From Pseudogemmobacter bohemicus (lineage in GTDB: Bacteria > Pseudomonadota > Alphaproteobacteria > Rhodobacterales > Rhodobacteraceae), in contig NZ_QNHG01000001.1 of assembly GCF_003290025.1 (NCBI RefSeq), positions 305,645 through 369,644 on the forward strand: 64,000 nucleotides of DNA, written 5' to 3'. The position numbers and the translations under genes were made by a program. A model generated the notes under the pieces. The model saw only the letters and a program-made list of their open reading frames with translations. It had not been told where the DNA came from and made no database searches. Below, one piece after another: positions 17,293-26,124 of this stretch (within the stretch, counting starts at the first letter, position 1; each line of letters opens with the position of its first letter).

Positions 17293-18409
17293 TAACAGCG
17301 TGAAAGAGGCGCTGGTCAGCGATCATGCCGAGATCTACGAGCCGGCCCAGGCGCGGCGCTATTTCACCAAATTCGGCCGGATCGGCGGTTATCTGGCGCG
17401 GGTGGCGGCGGAATTCGAGAAAGAGGGCCGTTTCAGCCGGATCGAGACCCGGGTGCTTGCCGGCTACCTGAACGGCGTGATCGGAACCTTTCGCGCGCTC
17501 AGCCATAAATATCTGATGAGCGGCCTTGCCGAGGGGGCGCCGCGCCTGACCATCGACCGCCACGAAAGCGGCTTCCCGGTGGTGCAGGAGCTGATGATGA
17601 TGGCGGTGGATGCGCAGCAGGCCGAGCGGCATCTGTCCGGCATGGCCTCGGAGGCGGAACTCAGGGACCGGATGGTGCGCACCATCGTGGGCGAGCGTAA
17701 GGTGCCGGTACAGCTGCAATTCGCGCTGAGCCAGCGGCTTTACTATGAGGCGGTGCGGGCTGGCGGCCTGTTCCATGCCCGCAATGATCCGGATGTGCAA
17801 TGGCTGGGGCAAAGCCGCGACCGGCGGCGCTATCTGATCCATTGGGCGGTCTGGGATTCTGGGCTGAACCTGCCGGTGGTCTATCTGCTCGATCTGGAAG
17901 ATTCCGGTCGCCGCCCGCTGCCCGAAGACGCCTATCGCTGGCCCGGCATCCAGCAAAAGCTGCTGGCGCAAAGCATGGGCGGGCTGAAACTGGTGACCCT
18001 GGCCACCGGTTTCGACAAGGATTTCGAGGATGTGCGCCCGAAACGGCTGCGGCGGATCACACTCGGGCCGATGTATTCGTCGGGCTTCACGCTGCAATCG
18101 GGGCCGATCTCGCATGTGCTGGACGATGCCCGTGCGCCGGAGGGCGAGGACTGGGCGCTGGTCTGGACGCTGGAGGATCTGGTCTCCGACCGCGAAGAGA
18201 TGGTCAGGGATGGCTGGTTTTCATCGCGCCCGGCTCAGATCTGGCGGCTGGCGCCGGTTGTGGGCGCCGATACCGGCGCGACCCTGTTTGAGCGGATGAT
18301 TGTGCTGCCGGAGCGGCCCTATCAGGTTCTGGTGGAACAGGACCCGCCCGGGCTGCGCGGGATCCGGAAATTCGTGGTTGGCGCCGGGGGCAGGCTGATC
18401 CCTGGCTAG
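17285..18409 (+). CDS. Conserved hypothetical protein in the ATPase operon
   Basis: This is a 374-residue soluble protein of unknown family. It starts with MADNSVKEALVSDHAEIYEP, has no signal peptide or membrane segment, and contains no catalytic motif I recognise. The middle holds a well-ordered stretch (WAVWDSGLNLPVVYLLDLED) and the end contains IVLPERPYQVLVEQDP. Codon use matches the neighbours, so it is not obviously foreign. It overlaps the small membrane protein gene by eight bases. A long palindrome lies between it and the ATPase gene. It may correspond to one of the Rhodobacterales-restricted DUF families, which I cannot name with certainty. Confidence 0.78.
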   Translation: MADNSVKEALVSDHAEIYEPAQARRYFTKFGRIGGYLARVAAEFEKEGRFSRIETRVLAGYLNGVIGTFRALSHKYLMSGLAEGAPRLTIDRHESGFPVVQELMMMAVDAQQAERHLSGMASEAELRDRMVRTIVGERKVPVQLQFALSQRLYYEAVRAGGLFHARNDPDVQWLGQSRDRRRYLIHWAVWDSGLNLPVVYLLDLEDSGRRPLPEDAYRWPGIQQKLLAQSMGGLKLVTLATGFDKDFEDVRPKRLRRITLGPMYSSGFTLQSGPISHVLDDARAPEGEDWALVWTLEDLVSDREEMVRDGWFSSRPAQIWRLAPVVGADTGATLFERMIVLPERPYQVLVEQDPPGLRGIRKFVVGAGGRLIPG

Positions 18410-18450
18410 GGGGCGCTGCCCCCGCCCGCGCTGGCGCGCGGACTCCCCCG

Positions 18451-18500
18451 GGATATTTAGAGACAGATGAAAGCGGCTTTTCATCTGTCCTTAAATATCC
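18451..18500. repeat. Long intergenic palindrome (GATATTT/GACAGATGAAA family)
   Basis: GGATATTTA (18451-18459) pairs with TAAATATCC (18492-18500), and GACAGATGAAA (18462-18472) pairs with TTTCATCTGTC (18479-18489), which gives a 20-bp stem with a small internal loop. Related half copies stand at 36205-36240 and 61606-61636. It lies inside the operon, before the ATPase gene, and could act as a terminator, attenuator or mRNA stabiliser. Confidence 0.8.
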
Positions 18501-18553
18501 CCGCCGGAGGCATGAGCGGTTGAAGCCGGGTGATCCGGCAGGAAGGAAGAGAG

Positions 18554-20482
18554 ATGGTTGCGCGCGATACAATGGAACTGAAGGAAGAGACGATCCGGGC
18601 GCAATATGAGGCCGCGCTTGGGCTGGTTTCCGGTTTCGATCACGCGCCGCGGCTGGCAAAGCCGCAGGAGGTGGCGGCGGTGGCGGAGCGCTCTCCCGGG
18701 ATCGGGGCGCGGCCGCGGTTCCGCTCGACCGTGCCGGGAATGGCGGCGCGGCCTGCGGCCCGGCCAGGGGGGGTGCGGTTGTTTGACCGGATCGAAGGGC
18801 TCTCGGATGGGCTTTTGTCGCCGGCACAATCGGCGGCGCTGAATGTGCTGCGCCGCGCGCTGGCGGTTGCGCTGGCGATGGGCGACACTTTCGCGGCGCA
18901 ATCGGGGCTTGCCGAGCTGAAACGCGCCAATCTGGAGGGGCGGCTTCCCGAGGCGCGACGGGCGGAATTCAGTGAACTGCTGCAGGCCGAGGCGCTGGCG
19001 GTGCTTTACACCTTTGCCAATGCGAGTGCTTTCCTGATCGCGCCGCATCTGGGCAGCCAGTCGGTCGAGATCGGCGAGGTCGAGGAGGTGCTGACCGACA
19101 ATGCCCCCCTCGCGCTGCAGGGCGTGCTGTGGGAGCTGGATCAGGATATTGCCGTTCTCGCCCCGGATGACGCGCGGCTGGTGGCGGTGATTTCGGCCTT
19201 TGCCGAGGCGCTGATGCAGAAGGTCGCGCTCCGGGCCGAGACTGCGCCCCGCATCGCGGCCTATACCGGCGGATCCTGGAAGGTCGAGGCCGATGGGCTG
19301 CTGATCGCCGGCTTCCGCCCGGCGCGGGCGGCAAAGGGCGGCCAGATCACCATGGCATTCAAAAAGCCGCATGAGGTGGTTGGCAACCATATCGCGAAAT
19401 ATCAGAGCCTGCGTCTGTCAAAAATGCTGATGGCATATGATTTTGAGCGGCGCCTTAATCCATTTGCCGAACTGGGCGGGTTTATTTTCACCTTCATGGG
19501 GGATGGCAAGCCCGGAACCGGTAAAACCACGCTGATCCAGATGATGGCGGGGCTTTTGAATGATTATTGTCAGATCGCGGGATATCCGTTCCGCTATCAG
19601 AATTTCTCGATTGACCAGATCGACAGCTATCAGGGTAAGTCGGGCCAGAACGCCAAAGCGTTTGTCGACACTATCCTTGACCCATCCGTTATCGGTTTTG
19701 GCACGATTGACGATATTGACCAGGTGGCCGGAAAGCGCGGTGATCGTCTGTCCAGCGCCGGTCAGCAGGAGGTGACGGCGGTATTCATGGGGGCCTTCGC
19801 GGGATCGGGCACGGTGGTACGCGGCAATTGTACCTTTGGCATGTTCTCGAATTACCCGGAAAATGTTGATGACGCGCTGAGGCAAAGGGCAGGGGCGCGG
19901 TTCCTTGTCGACGGGCCACAGACGCGCGAGGATTATATCGACATCCTGTCGCTTCTCTTGGGGAAGAACCACGCCATTCCGCTGGGCGAGCATGATCTCT
20001 TTGCCGCTCAGGAGATCAAAAAGGCAGTGCAGGCCAGTTTCGAGGGTCATTCCCGCCCGCATGAGGCGGGTCTGGTGACGGTCTGGGAAGAGATTGGCAA
20101 TAAAGTTGGCCCGCTGGATACAATCGCGAAGATCGGTTCATATCTGAAAGCGATCCAGCAGGCGGATGAGCGGTTCACCGGTCGCGCCATCAAGAATATC
20201 ACCGATGCGGTCAAGGTCCGGGCGATGGATTTCGAATTGCCCGATGAATGGATGGAAGAGCCGGATCTCTTCCTCTTCAAACCCTATGATGAGAAGCTCG
20301 CGATGATCCGCGGGCTGATGACGCCGATCACGGTCGAGATGGTGGTGCAGGAAATCAACCGCTATGCCGACAGCGAATTCCGCTATGCCGATAACTCCGA
20401 TGAGGTGGCGGTGCAGAACATGGTCCGCGATTTCACCCGGCAGGAGGAAGCGAAGCGTCGCTATATCGAGGGCAAGGGCTGA
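18554..20482 (+). CDS. AAA-family ATPase of unknown role
   Basis: This 642-residue protein has an N-terminal helical domain of about 300 residues and an AAA ATPase core. The Walker A motif is GDGKPGTGKTTL near residues 321-332 and the Walker B region is GFGTIDDIDQV near 386-396. A sensor-1 region (FGMFSNYPEN) and a Pro/Arg box (LRQRAGARFLVDGP) follow, as in classical AAA proteins with arginine fingers, so it is expected to form a ring and remodel a partner. The start was chosen for the strong GGAAGGA upstream. The last 200 residues are helical, with no protease motif. The next gene shares one base with its stop. The neighbours are membrane and coiled-coil proteins, which suggests work at the membrane. 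Confidence 0.85.
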   Translation: MVARDTMELKEETIRAQYEAALGLVSGFDHAPRLAKPQEVAAVAERSPGIGARPRFRSTVPGMAARPAARPGGVRLFDRIEGLSDGLLSPAQSAALNVLRRALAVALAMGDTFAAQSGLAELKRANLEGRLPEARRAEFSELLQAEALAVLYTFANASAFLIAPHLGSQSVEIGEVEEVLTDNAPLALQGVLWELDQDIAVLAPDDARLVAVISAFAEALMQKVALRAETAPRIAAYTGGSWKVEADGLLIAGFRPARAAKGGQITMAFKKPHEVVGNHIAKYQSLRLSKMLMAYDFERRLNPFAELGGFIFTFMGDGKPGTGKTTLIQMMAGLLNDYCQIAGYPFRYQNFSIDQIDSYQGKSGQNAKAFVDTILDPSVIGFGTIDDIDQVAGKRGDRLSSAGQQEVTAVFMGAFAGSGTVVRGNCTFGMFSNYPENVDDALRQRAGARFLVDGPQTREDYIDILSLLLGKNHAIPLGEHDLFAAQEIKKAVQASFEGHSRPHEAGLVTVWEEIGNKVGPLDTIAKIGSYLKAIQQADERFTGRAIKNITDAVKVRAMDFELPDEWMEEPDLFLFKPYDEKLAMIRGLMTPITVEMVVQEINRYADSEFRYADNSDEVAVQNMVRDFTRQEEAKRRYIEGKG

Positions 20483-20829
20483 TGGACGGCCAGGCGGAGT
20501 CCGGGCTTGAAAGCTATGTGATCTGGGGGTTGATCGCGACGATCTGGCTCTCGGCCACCTGGTTTGTGCTGAAACAGCTGTGCAATTCCCGGGGCACGAT
20601 GCGCTTTGTGCTCTTTGTTTCCGGTGCTCTTATGGTGGCCATCGCAGCGGCCCCTCTCTGGTTTGTGGTGATGCTGATGCTTATGGCGATGGGAACCTCT
20701 GGCCCCGAAGGCCCGGTCGGGATCGGCAGCGCGGCCATCGTCTCGGGTGCTGTGCTGGGGGGGATCACAGGGCTGGTGCTCACTATGGTTGTGATGATGC
20801 GCAAACGCCCGGAGGTCGCAGGGACATGA
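20482..20829 (+). CDS. Small membrane protein, three transmembrane segments
   Basis: This 115-residue protein has hydrophobic segments at about residues 13-32, 41-70 (FVLFVSGALMVAIAAAPLWF onward) and 84-106, and a short basic C-terminus. No family is recognised. It overlaps both the ATPase gene (TGATG) and the next gene (ATGA), so it is made in step with them. Confidence 0.75.
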   Translation: MDGQAESGLESYVIWGLIATIWLSATWFVLKQLCNSRGTMRFVLFVSGALMVAIAAAPLWFVVMLMLMAMGTSGPEGPVGIGSAAIVSGAVLGGITGLVLTMVVMMRKRPEVAGT

Positions 20830-22199
20830 AGCGCCTCATTGAAAAGGGCCTGATGTATGGCAATCTGATCGAGGTCTCCTCGCCGCAGCTGGTGGCGCGC
20901 TATAATCGCGCGCTGAAGGCGCTGATCGGTCGTGAGACCACGCTGACCGATTTTCATATCGACCTCTCGGGGTTCTCGCCCGAGATCGGTGATGAATTCG
21001 ATGATCCATATTACCTCAATCCGAACGGCGCCAACCGGCAATTCATCCTGCTCAGCACGGCGCAAAAGACCGCGCCTTTGCTGAATATCCGCTTTTCGAC
21101 CGCGCGCGGCATTCTGGTGCAATTCATCGAGGCGAATGAGGCGCAGCTTTTTGCGCTGACCGCCCGCGATGTGGTGGCGGGTGAATTGCAGGGATCGGTG
21201 TTTTCAGTGGAAAAGCCCGATCAGCTTTTCCGCATGCGCCGCGTCACCGTCGAGGCCGATACAATCGGCGGCCATGTCGCCGATGCCGAAAAGCTGGCCA
21301 CCCTGATCGAGCGTTTTCGCCGCGAGCCCGATGGCTGGCGCGATGAGGCGCTGATCCAACAGATGATCGGGCTTGCGGCGCGCACGGGTGATGTAACGCG
21401 GGTGCCGATCCATCTGCCGGCGATGGCATTTGAACAGCACGATTTCTGGTCGGGTCTGTTTGGCGGCATCTATATCTTTCAGGGCCAGAAATTCCCCGCC
21501 GCCATCACAAGGCGCCCGATGATGGAGTTCGGCACGCTTCCCATCGCGCAGGTGATGGATTTCAGCCACAGGAACCATATCGCCGACTGGCTGGATCGCA
21601 ATCAGCTGGTCGAGCCGGTGGTGCAGGCGCGGGGCAGCGGGGCAGGGGCGATCCTCAGACAGAAGATGGATTTCATCCTGGTCAATGTCGCCGATCAGCT
21701 GGGCATTGATATCGGCGCCGCCCGGCGGACCGAGTTGCGCAAGCTCGCCTATCGGCTGGGCGAGGCGCTGCCGCAGGAATTTCTCGGCCTTGCCGCCATG
21801 CTGGCCTGGACCGAAGAGGCCGGGCCATGGCCGCGGATTTCCAGCGAGCATCCGGCCTATTTCTACACGATCCGCGCCCGCCCCGGCCCGAATCGCGACC
21901 TGATCAATATGCTGCTCTCGGAACTGGCGCTGATGGATGTCCGTCAGCTTTTCATCACCCATAAAGAGCGGTTCTACGAGGAATACCGCAGCTGGTCCGA
22001 TACGAAACGGCAATATGTGGCTGATTTTCTTGAGCGGGAGTATAAGGTCGACAAGGAAGGCGCGCGCGAGACGCTGTTCGGGCCGGAACCGAAGATGGAT
22101 GAGCTTGCGCGCCCCGAGATGCAGGCCGGGCCAAAGCCCGTGGGCGACAGAATGCCGGCCGGGCCCTGGGGCAAGCCCTTTCAGCGCCGGGACAGGTAG
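20826..22199 (+). CDS. Conserved hypothetical protein in the ATPase operon
   Basis: This 457-residue soluble protein starts MKRLIEKGLMYGNLIEVSS and contains the ordered segments FHIDLSGFSPEIGDEFDDP and NRQFILLSTAQKTAPLLNIRF. There is no signal peptide, membrane span or known catalytic motif. The C-terminal 50 residues are Pro/Lys-rich and probably disordered. I believe it matches a DUF restricted to Rhodobacterales (perhaps DUF6638), but that is from memory. It begins in an ATGA overlap with the upstream membrane protein gene, which argues for a shared complex or pathway with the ATPase. Confidence 0.8.
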   Translation: MKRLIEKGLMYGNLIEVSSPQLVARYNRALKALIGRETTLTDFHIDLSGFSPEIGDEFDDPYYLNPNGANRQFILLSTAQKTAPLLNIRFSTARGILVQFIEANEAQLFALTARDVVAGELQGSVFSVEKPDQLFRMRRVTVEADTIGGHVADAEKLATLIERFRREPDGWRDEALIQQMIGLAARTGDVTRVPIHLPAMAFEQHDFWSGLFGGIYIFQGQKFPAAITRRPMMEFGTLPIAQVMDFSHRNHIADWLDRNQLVEPVVQARGSGAGAILRQKMDFILVNVADQLGIDIGAARRTELRKLAYRLGEALPQEFLGLAAMLAWTEEAGPWPRISSEHPAYFYTIRARPGPNRDLINMLLSELALMDVRQLFITHKERFYEEYRSWSDTKRQYVADFLEREYKVDKEGARETLFGPEPKMDELARPEMQAGPKPVGDRMPAGPWGKPFQRRDR

Positions 22200-22243
22200 C
22201 GCATAACGTAAAGCAGGATGCGGAACGGAGGACGGGGACGCGC

Positions 22244-22513
22244 ATGATCATCGGCTGGATCAGACTTGCCTTCTTCATGTTGATCGGCCTGACGATCGCC
22301 TATTTCCTGGCCTCGGTCTATTCGCGCTCGGTGCGGCGCGAAAAGCTGGAAAAACACTGGCAGAGCGCCGCGCTTGAGGGCGACCGCGAGGCCTTTGTCG
22401 CGCGCGGCATGCAGGCCTATGAAAAGGGGCTGAAACGGCGGCTGCTGTGGCTTATCTATATCATTCCCATGATCGCCTTTAACGCGATCTTCTTCTATGT
22501 GAACTGGTTCTGA
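22244..22513 (+). CDS. Small membrane protein next to the DUF1523 gene
   Basis: This 89-residue protein has one N-terminal membrane segment (residues 6-26), a charged cytoplasmic stretch of about 40 residues (REKLEKHWQSAALEGDREAF), and a second segment near residues 66-86 (LLWLIYIIPMIAFNAIFFYV). The function is unknown. It lies 44 bases after the previous gene and four bases before the DUF1523 gene, so the last two are probably a pair. Confidence 0.8.
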   Translation: MIIGWIRLAFFMLIGLTIAYFLASVYSRSVRREKLEKHWQSAALEGDREAFVARGMQAYEKGLKRRLLWLIYIIPMIAFNAIFFYVNWF

Positions 22514-22517
22514 TCCG

Positions 22518-23189
22518 ATGCGCTATGTCAAATGGACCCTCTGGCTGATCGTCTTCATCCTGGTGGGCGGCTTCCTGCATTACACCTTGCCGCAGCACGA
22601 TATCGTGCGCATCGTCGGCACCGAGAACCGCCGCGTGGATATCGGCGAGAATTCCCTGTTCTGGAGCCGGGCCGAGGTCGGCATGACCGACAGCACCTCG
22701 CGCGATGTGTTCTTCATCAATGCGGTCTCCCCCGATGGCAGCCCGATGGAATATCGCAACGAGGATACCGGCTGGGGCTGGCCGCCCTATTTCAAGATCG
22801 ACAGTTTCGGGCTGCAGACGCGGTCCAAGGATCTGGTCTCGACCCCCGCCGCTCCGGTCTGGGTCGAGGTCACGCATTACGGCTGGCGCAACAAGTTCTT
22901 CACCATCTTCCCCAATGCGGTTTCGGTGAAACAGGTCGCGGGGCCGGATGTGACGGTGATCCCCTGGGTCTCGATCGTGATCCTGCTGGTGCTGGCCTTC
23001 CTTTTGTTCATGGTCCGCCGCATGTGGATGCAGTTCCGCGAGCGGATGGTCGATCCGGCCATGGTCAGGGCCGAACAGGCCTTTGACCGTGTCGATGCCG
23101 GCGTTGGCGAGGTACGGGCGGGTGCGCGCGGTATCTGGGGGCGCATCCGGGCCTGGCTCGACAGCTGGAAATCAAAGCCGAAGCGCTGA
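22518..23189 (+). CDS. DUF1523 family membrane protein
   Basis: This 223-residue protein has an N-terminal membrane anchor (WTLWLIVFILVGGFLHYTLP), the family start HYTLPQHDIVRIVGTENRRVD, a central periplasmic domain of about 120 residues, and a second hydrophobic segment near residues 154-175 (VSIVILLVLAFLLFMVRR). A helical cytoplasmic tail follows. This matches DUF1523 as I know it from Rhodobacter relatives; no function is established. It is the last gene of the eight-gene run and ends before a perfect palindrome. Confidence 0.85.
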   Translation: MRYVKWTLWLIVFILVGGFLHYTLPQHDIVRIVGTENRRVDIGENSLFWSRAEVGMTDSTSRDVFFINAVSPDGSPMEYRNEDTGWGWPPYFKIDSFGLQTRSKDLVSTPAAPVWVEVTHYGWRNKFFTIFPNAVSVKQVAGPDVTVIPWVSIVILLVLAFLLFMVRRMWMQFRERMVDPAMVRAEQAFDRVDAGVGEVRAGARGIWGRIRAWLDSWKSKPKR

Positions 23190-23211
23190 GCACGGCGCTA
23201 TAAACGGCAAA

Positions 23212-23232
23212 GGCCCGACCAGTGGTCGGGCC
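23212..23232. terminator. Palindrome between convergent genes, likely bidirectional terminator
   Basis: GGCCCGACC (23212-23220) pairs perfectly with GGTCGGGCC (23224-23232) across a three-base loop. It stands between the end of the DUF1523 gene and the end of the opposite-strand roadblock-like gene. No U-tract follows, so termination is inferred from position and stem strength. Confidence 0.55.
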
Positions 23233-23254
23233 CCGGGCAGGATAGTCTCGACTG

Positions 23255-23611
23255 TCAGACCTTGATCTTGCCTTCCACGCCTTTGACCGCGATCCGGGCC
23301 ATGCCGAGATTGGCAGTGGAGCGATCAAGCGCGACATAGATAAAGACCAGCGGGTTCGAGGTCAGCGGGCGGATCAGGTGGAACTGCTCGCCAAGGGTGA
23401 TGAGAATATCTTCGATTTCGTCGTCCAGCCCCAGAGCCTGCATCGCGCGATGCTTGGCGCGAACGACTTCTGTATTGGCGGCAGCGGCGGTCTCAATGTC
23501 AAATTTTGCCGATTTCTTTTCGGAAACAAGCATCAGACCGGTTTCGCTGTCGACGAGGCAGGCGCCGATAAAGCCAGCGATATCTTTGAGTGCCGAGATG
23601 TTGGTAGCCAT
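23255..23611 (-). CDS. Roadblock/LC7-like small protein
   Basis: This 118-residue protein starts MATNISALKDIAGFIGACLVDSETGLML. The alternation of helix and strand, the VDSETGLML strand and the end FIYVALDRSTANLGMARIAV look like the roadblock/MglB fold, which binds small GTPases or forms homodimeric platforms. There is no signal peptide. It is monocistronic; the 659 bases upstream hold no gene I can support, so its promoter lies there. No GTPase partner gene is nearby. The family call is by eye. Confidence 0.65.
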   Translation of the reverse strand: MATNISALKDIAGFIGACLVDSETGLMLVSEKKSAKFDIETAAAANTEVVRAKHRAMQALGLDDEIEDILITLGEQFHLIRPLTSNPLVFIYVALDRSTANLGMARIAVKGVEGKIKV

Positions 23612-24270
23612 TATATTACCCAGGTTAAACACACGCTCACTTACTGTGAACACCATTGTTCTGAGCCCGGAAACGGACGAAAAAACGGCAAGGAATCGTC
23701 AATTTGATCCGGAATTCGGGGTATTTTCATCCGTTTTTCACGGCGGAATCCTCCGGAAAATATGGCGCCGATGTGGCGGGCGGGGCGAGGTCACCTGTTC
23801 GTCCCTGTTTTTGGTGAATTGGGGCGGCGTAAGGGTCTGGCGCGGCATCTGAGAGGGACGCATGGCCAGCGGGCCGCTGATCGGCGAATTTAAGGCCGCA
23901 CAGACGGGTGATTGCCGGAAAACCGGGCCTCACCCTGAATTGCTGATATTTCACGGTATTTGCAGTCGGAGCGCCGCTGTTTCAAAGTGGCTGGCGGCGC
24001 GGGAAACCTGCGGGCCAGCAGGGGGCACAAGGTTCCGGGTGGGGCGACGGTGGCGCAGTCTTATGCCCTGTGGTTTCGGGATGGAAACCGGGTGACCCCA
24101 GCGGGGGGAAAGCAATGCGTGTTTTGCAAATGGCGGCGGCGTCGCTCTGGTCAGCCGACGCTGTTGCCCGTTACTGACTGCCCGTCATCGACTGCCAGCG
24201 TTCACAGGCAGTATCCCGGGCACAGTGCGCCCGGTGTCATCGGCAGGTGGATTCACGGGGGCAGGAGGGC
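23612..24270. other. 659-base stretch without a supported gene
   Basis: I see no coding region here with convincing composition, start site or family resemblance. The part nearest 23612 is AT-richer and should carry the promoter of the roadblock-like gene. The rest is ordinary GC-rich sequence with no strong hairpin, tRNA or repeat that I can recognise. Confidence 0.5.
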
Positions 24271-24582
24271 TCAGCCGCCGCAATAGGCCTCGGCCATGGC
24301 GCCGAACTGCTTGTAGCGGTCCCAGAACGCATCATCTGCCGGCTTTTGCGAGATCCAGACCGTATGGGCCAGATCCGGGTCGCGGAAGAATTTCGCCGCG
24401 CGGCGCTGATCGCCGCCTTTCAGCGTCATATCGGCAACCTGCTGGATGCAGCCACACAAAGCCCGGCTGGCGGATTCACGGCCCGAGCGCATGCAGGCCG
24501 ATTCAATCGGACCGGCGGAAGCCATCGGAACAGATGTCAGAAGAAGAGCGGCGCCAAGCGCAGCCGAAAGGACTGGTTTCAT
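24271..24582 (-). CDS. Small secreted protein with four cysteines
   Basis: This 103-residue protein has a clear signal peptide (MKPVLSAALGAALLLTSVPM, cut probably after ASA). The mature part of about 80 residues has four Cys: one in SACMRSG, two in LCGC and one at the end in YCGG, probably two disulfides. Similar small proteins in relatives are often labelled arginine transporter without evidence, and I would not use that name. It is an exported protein of unknown role and stands alone. Confidence 0.75.
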   Translation of the reverse strand: MKPVLSAALGAALLLTSVPMASAGPIESACMRSGRESASRALCGCIQQVADMTLKGGDQRRAAKFFRDPDLAHTVWISQKPADDAFWDRYKQFGAMAEAYCGG

Positions 24583-24766
24583 GTTTTCTGCCTCAATTGC
24601 CGGGAGCAGGGTTTCCCTCCGCCCGTCGGTCATTTTTCTGCCAGACAGGATGCCAAAAATCGCCCGATTCTTCAATGCCGCAACGCAGCCAGGCGGGGAA
24701 TCGCGCGCACTACCAGCACCAGGGGGCTGCCAGGGGCTTTGCCCCAGGATCGGCTGTGCTGCCGGC

Positions 24767-25930
24767 TCAGGGCGCGGGATCAAGCAGGCGCCAGCTTTCG
24801 ATCTGCCAGCCCGGAGCGGCCGGCATGAAGAGATCGGCGGCATGGCTGATTCGGCCGCTCCCGACCCGGGCGCAGCCGGGCAGGCAGGCGGTATCATAGC
24901 CCGCCGCCGCCACCGCCTTAAGCAGCGCATCCTCCAGCATCAGCAGATCGGGCGGTGTAAAGCCGCCCAGGTCGATCCGCGCCGCGACCGCGTCCAGATC
25001 AGCCGGTGCCATTTCCAGCGTGATGCTGCGCTGCCGGTAGCTGTAGCCGGGCAGGGCGCGCAGCCGGCCCTCCTTGTCGAAACCCGGGCCGGAGAGAATG
25101 GGTATATCCATCGGCCAGGATTTCCGGACCCTGACCTCGCCTTGCATCTCTCCGAGCCAGGACCGGCCAAGCGCCTCCAGCGCCGCCTCTGCGGCCTGTT
25201 CGTCATCGAAATTCGCCTGATCGGCGTTCCGGGTCAGCAATTCGGCGGGCAGTGAGATGTCGATCTGCGCCAGCCTTTCCTCGCGGGGCGCAAGCCGCTG
25301 CGCGCCGGGTTCAGCGAACCAGCGCGTGGGATCCGCGCTGATCGCGGCATGGGCGGCCCTGTAGGAGTCGTAATTGTCGTAATAGCCGGTCATATGCTCG
25401 ACCGGAGAACCGGGTGCAGAACCGGGTGCAGAATCGGGAGGGGTGGCGGCCTCGCGGATCGCGGCAAAGCCGCTGCGTCTGGCGCCCTCGTGGTCAGAAA
25501 GGCCGAACCAGCCGCCGCATTCATCGGTCGGGCAGGTGAAGATACGGATCGCGGCCCCGTCCCGGATCAGGGTGGCGACCTCGCGACGGGCCCGCGCGCG
25601 TTCGGTCGGGGACGAGAGCAATCCCCCCTCACGGCGGGTCTCAAGATACCAGAGCGCGGCGCGGGCGGCCTCGATTTCGGCCGGGTCGCGCAGGATCCGG
25701 GCACCGCTGCCGGTCACCAGATCGCCCAGTACCAGCGTATATCCGGCGGCGCCGGGGGGTACGCCCTCCAGAATATCCACCCGCGTCTCGACCTCCCGGC
25801 CCTCGAACACCGTCGCAGCGACATCCGTCACATCGGGGACGATGCTGACGAAGAGCCTGATATAGGCCGCCGAGATGGCGGCGAATATCAGCAGCGCCAC
25901 CCCGGCCGCGATAAGCAGATATTTCAACAC
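24767..25930 (-). CDS. Membrane-anchored protein of unknown function
   Basis: This 387-residue protein has one N-terminal membrane segment ([20 protein letters not shown], residues 5-24) and a long, probably periplasmic domain. The visible Cys are at FTCPTDEC near residue 133 and CLPGC near the C-terminus. A short tandem repeat (APGSAPGS) near residue 168 reflects a duplicated 12-base unit and marks a flexible linker. No family is recognised. It runs opposite to lepA, with 194 bases between the starts. Confidence 0.7.
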   Translation of the reverse strand: MLKYLLIAAGVALLIFAAISAAYIRLFVSIVPDVTDVAATVFEGREVETRVDILEGVPPGAAGYTLVLGDLVTGSGARILRDPAEIEAARAALWYLETRREGGLLSSPTERARARREVATLIRDGAAIRIFTCPTDECGGWFGLSDHEGARRSGFAAIREAATPPDSAPGSAPGSPVEHMTGYYDNYDSYRAAHAAISADPTRWFAEPGAQRLAPREERLAQIDISLPAELLTRNADQANFDDEQAAEAALEALGRSWLGEMQGEVRVRKSWPMDIPILSGPGFDKEGRLRALPGYSYRQRSITLEMAPADLDAVAARIDLGGFTPPDLLMLEDALLKAVAAAGYDTACLPGCARVGSGRISHAADLFMPAAPGWQIESWRLLDPAP

Positions 25931-26124
25931 GGAAAGCGGCGCCTCAGGGTTTCGGGCGCGTTTTCGGGCGCGCTGGCCGGGTTTGTCCAGCCCGGACCCC
26001 GACCGGATGGCCGGGCTTGCACAGGCAGATATATGCGGGCCAGAGACTAAACCATGAAAATCCCCGCTGCCAGCCGGTTTGCCCCTCTTCCCGGCTCGCT
26101 CAGATCCGGATATATGCGCCGGTT

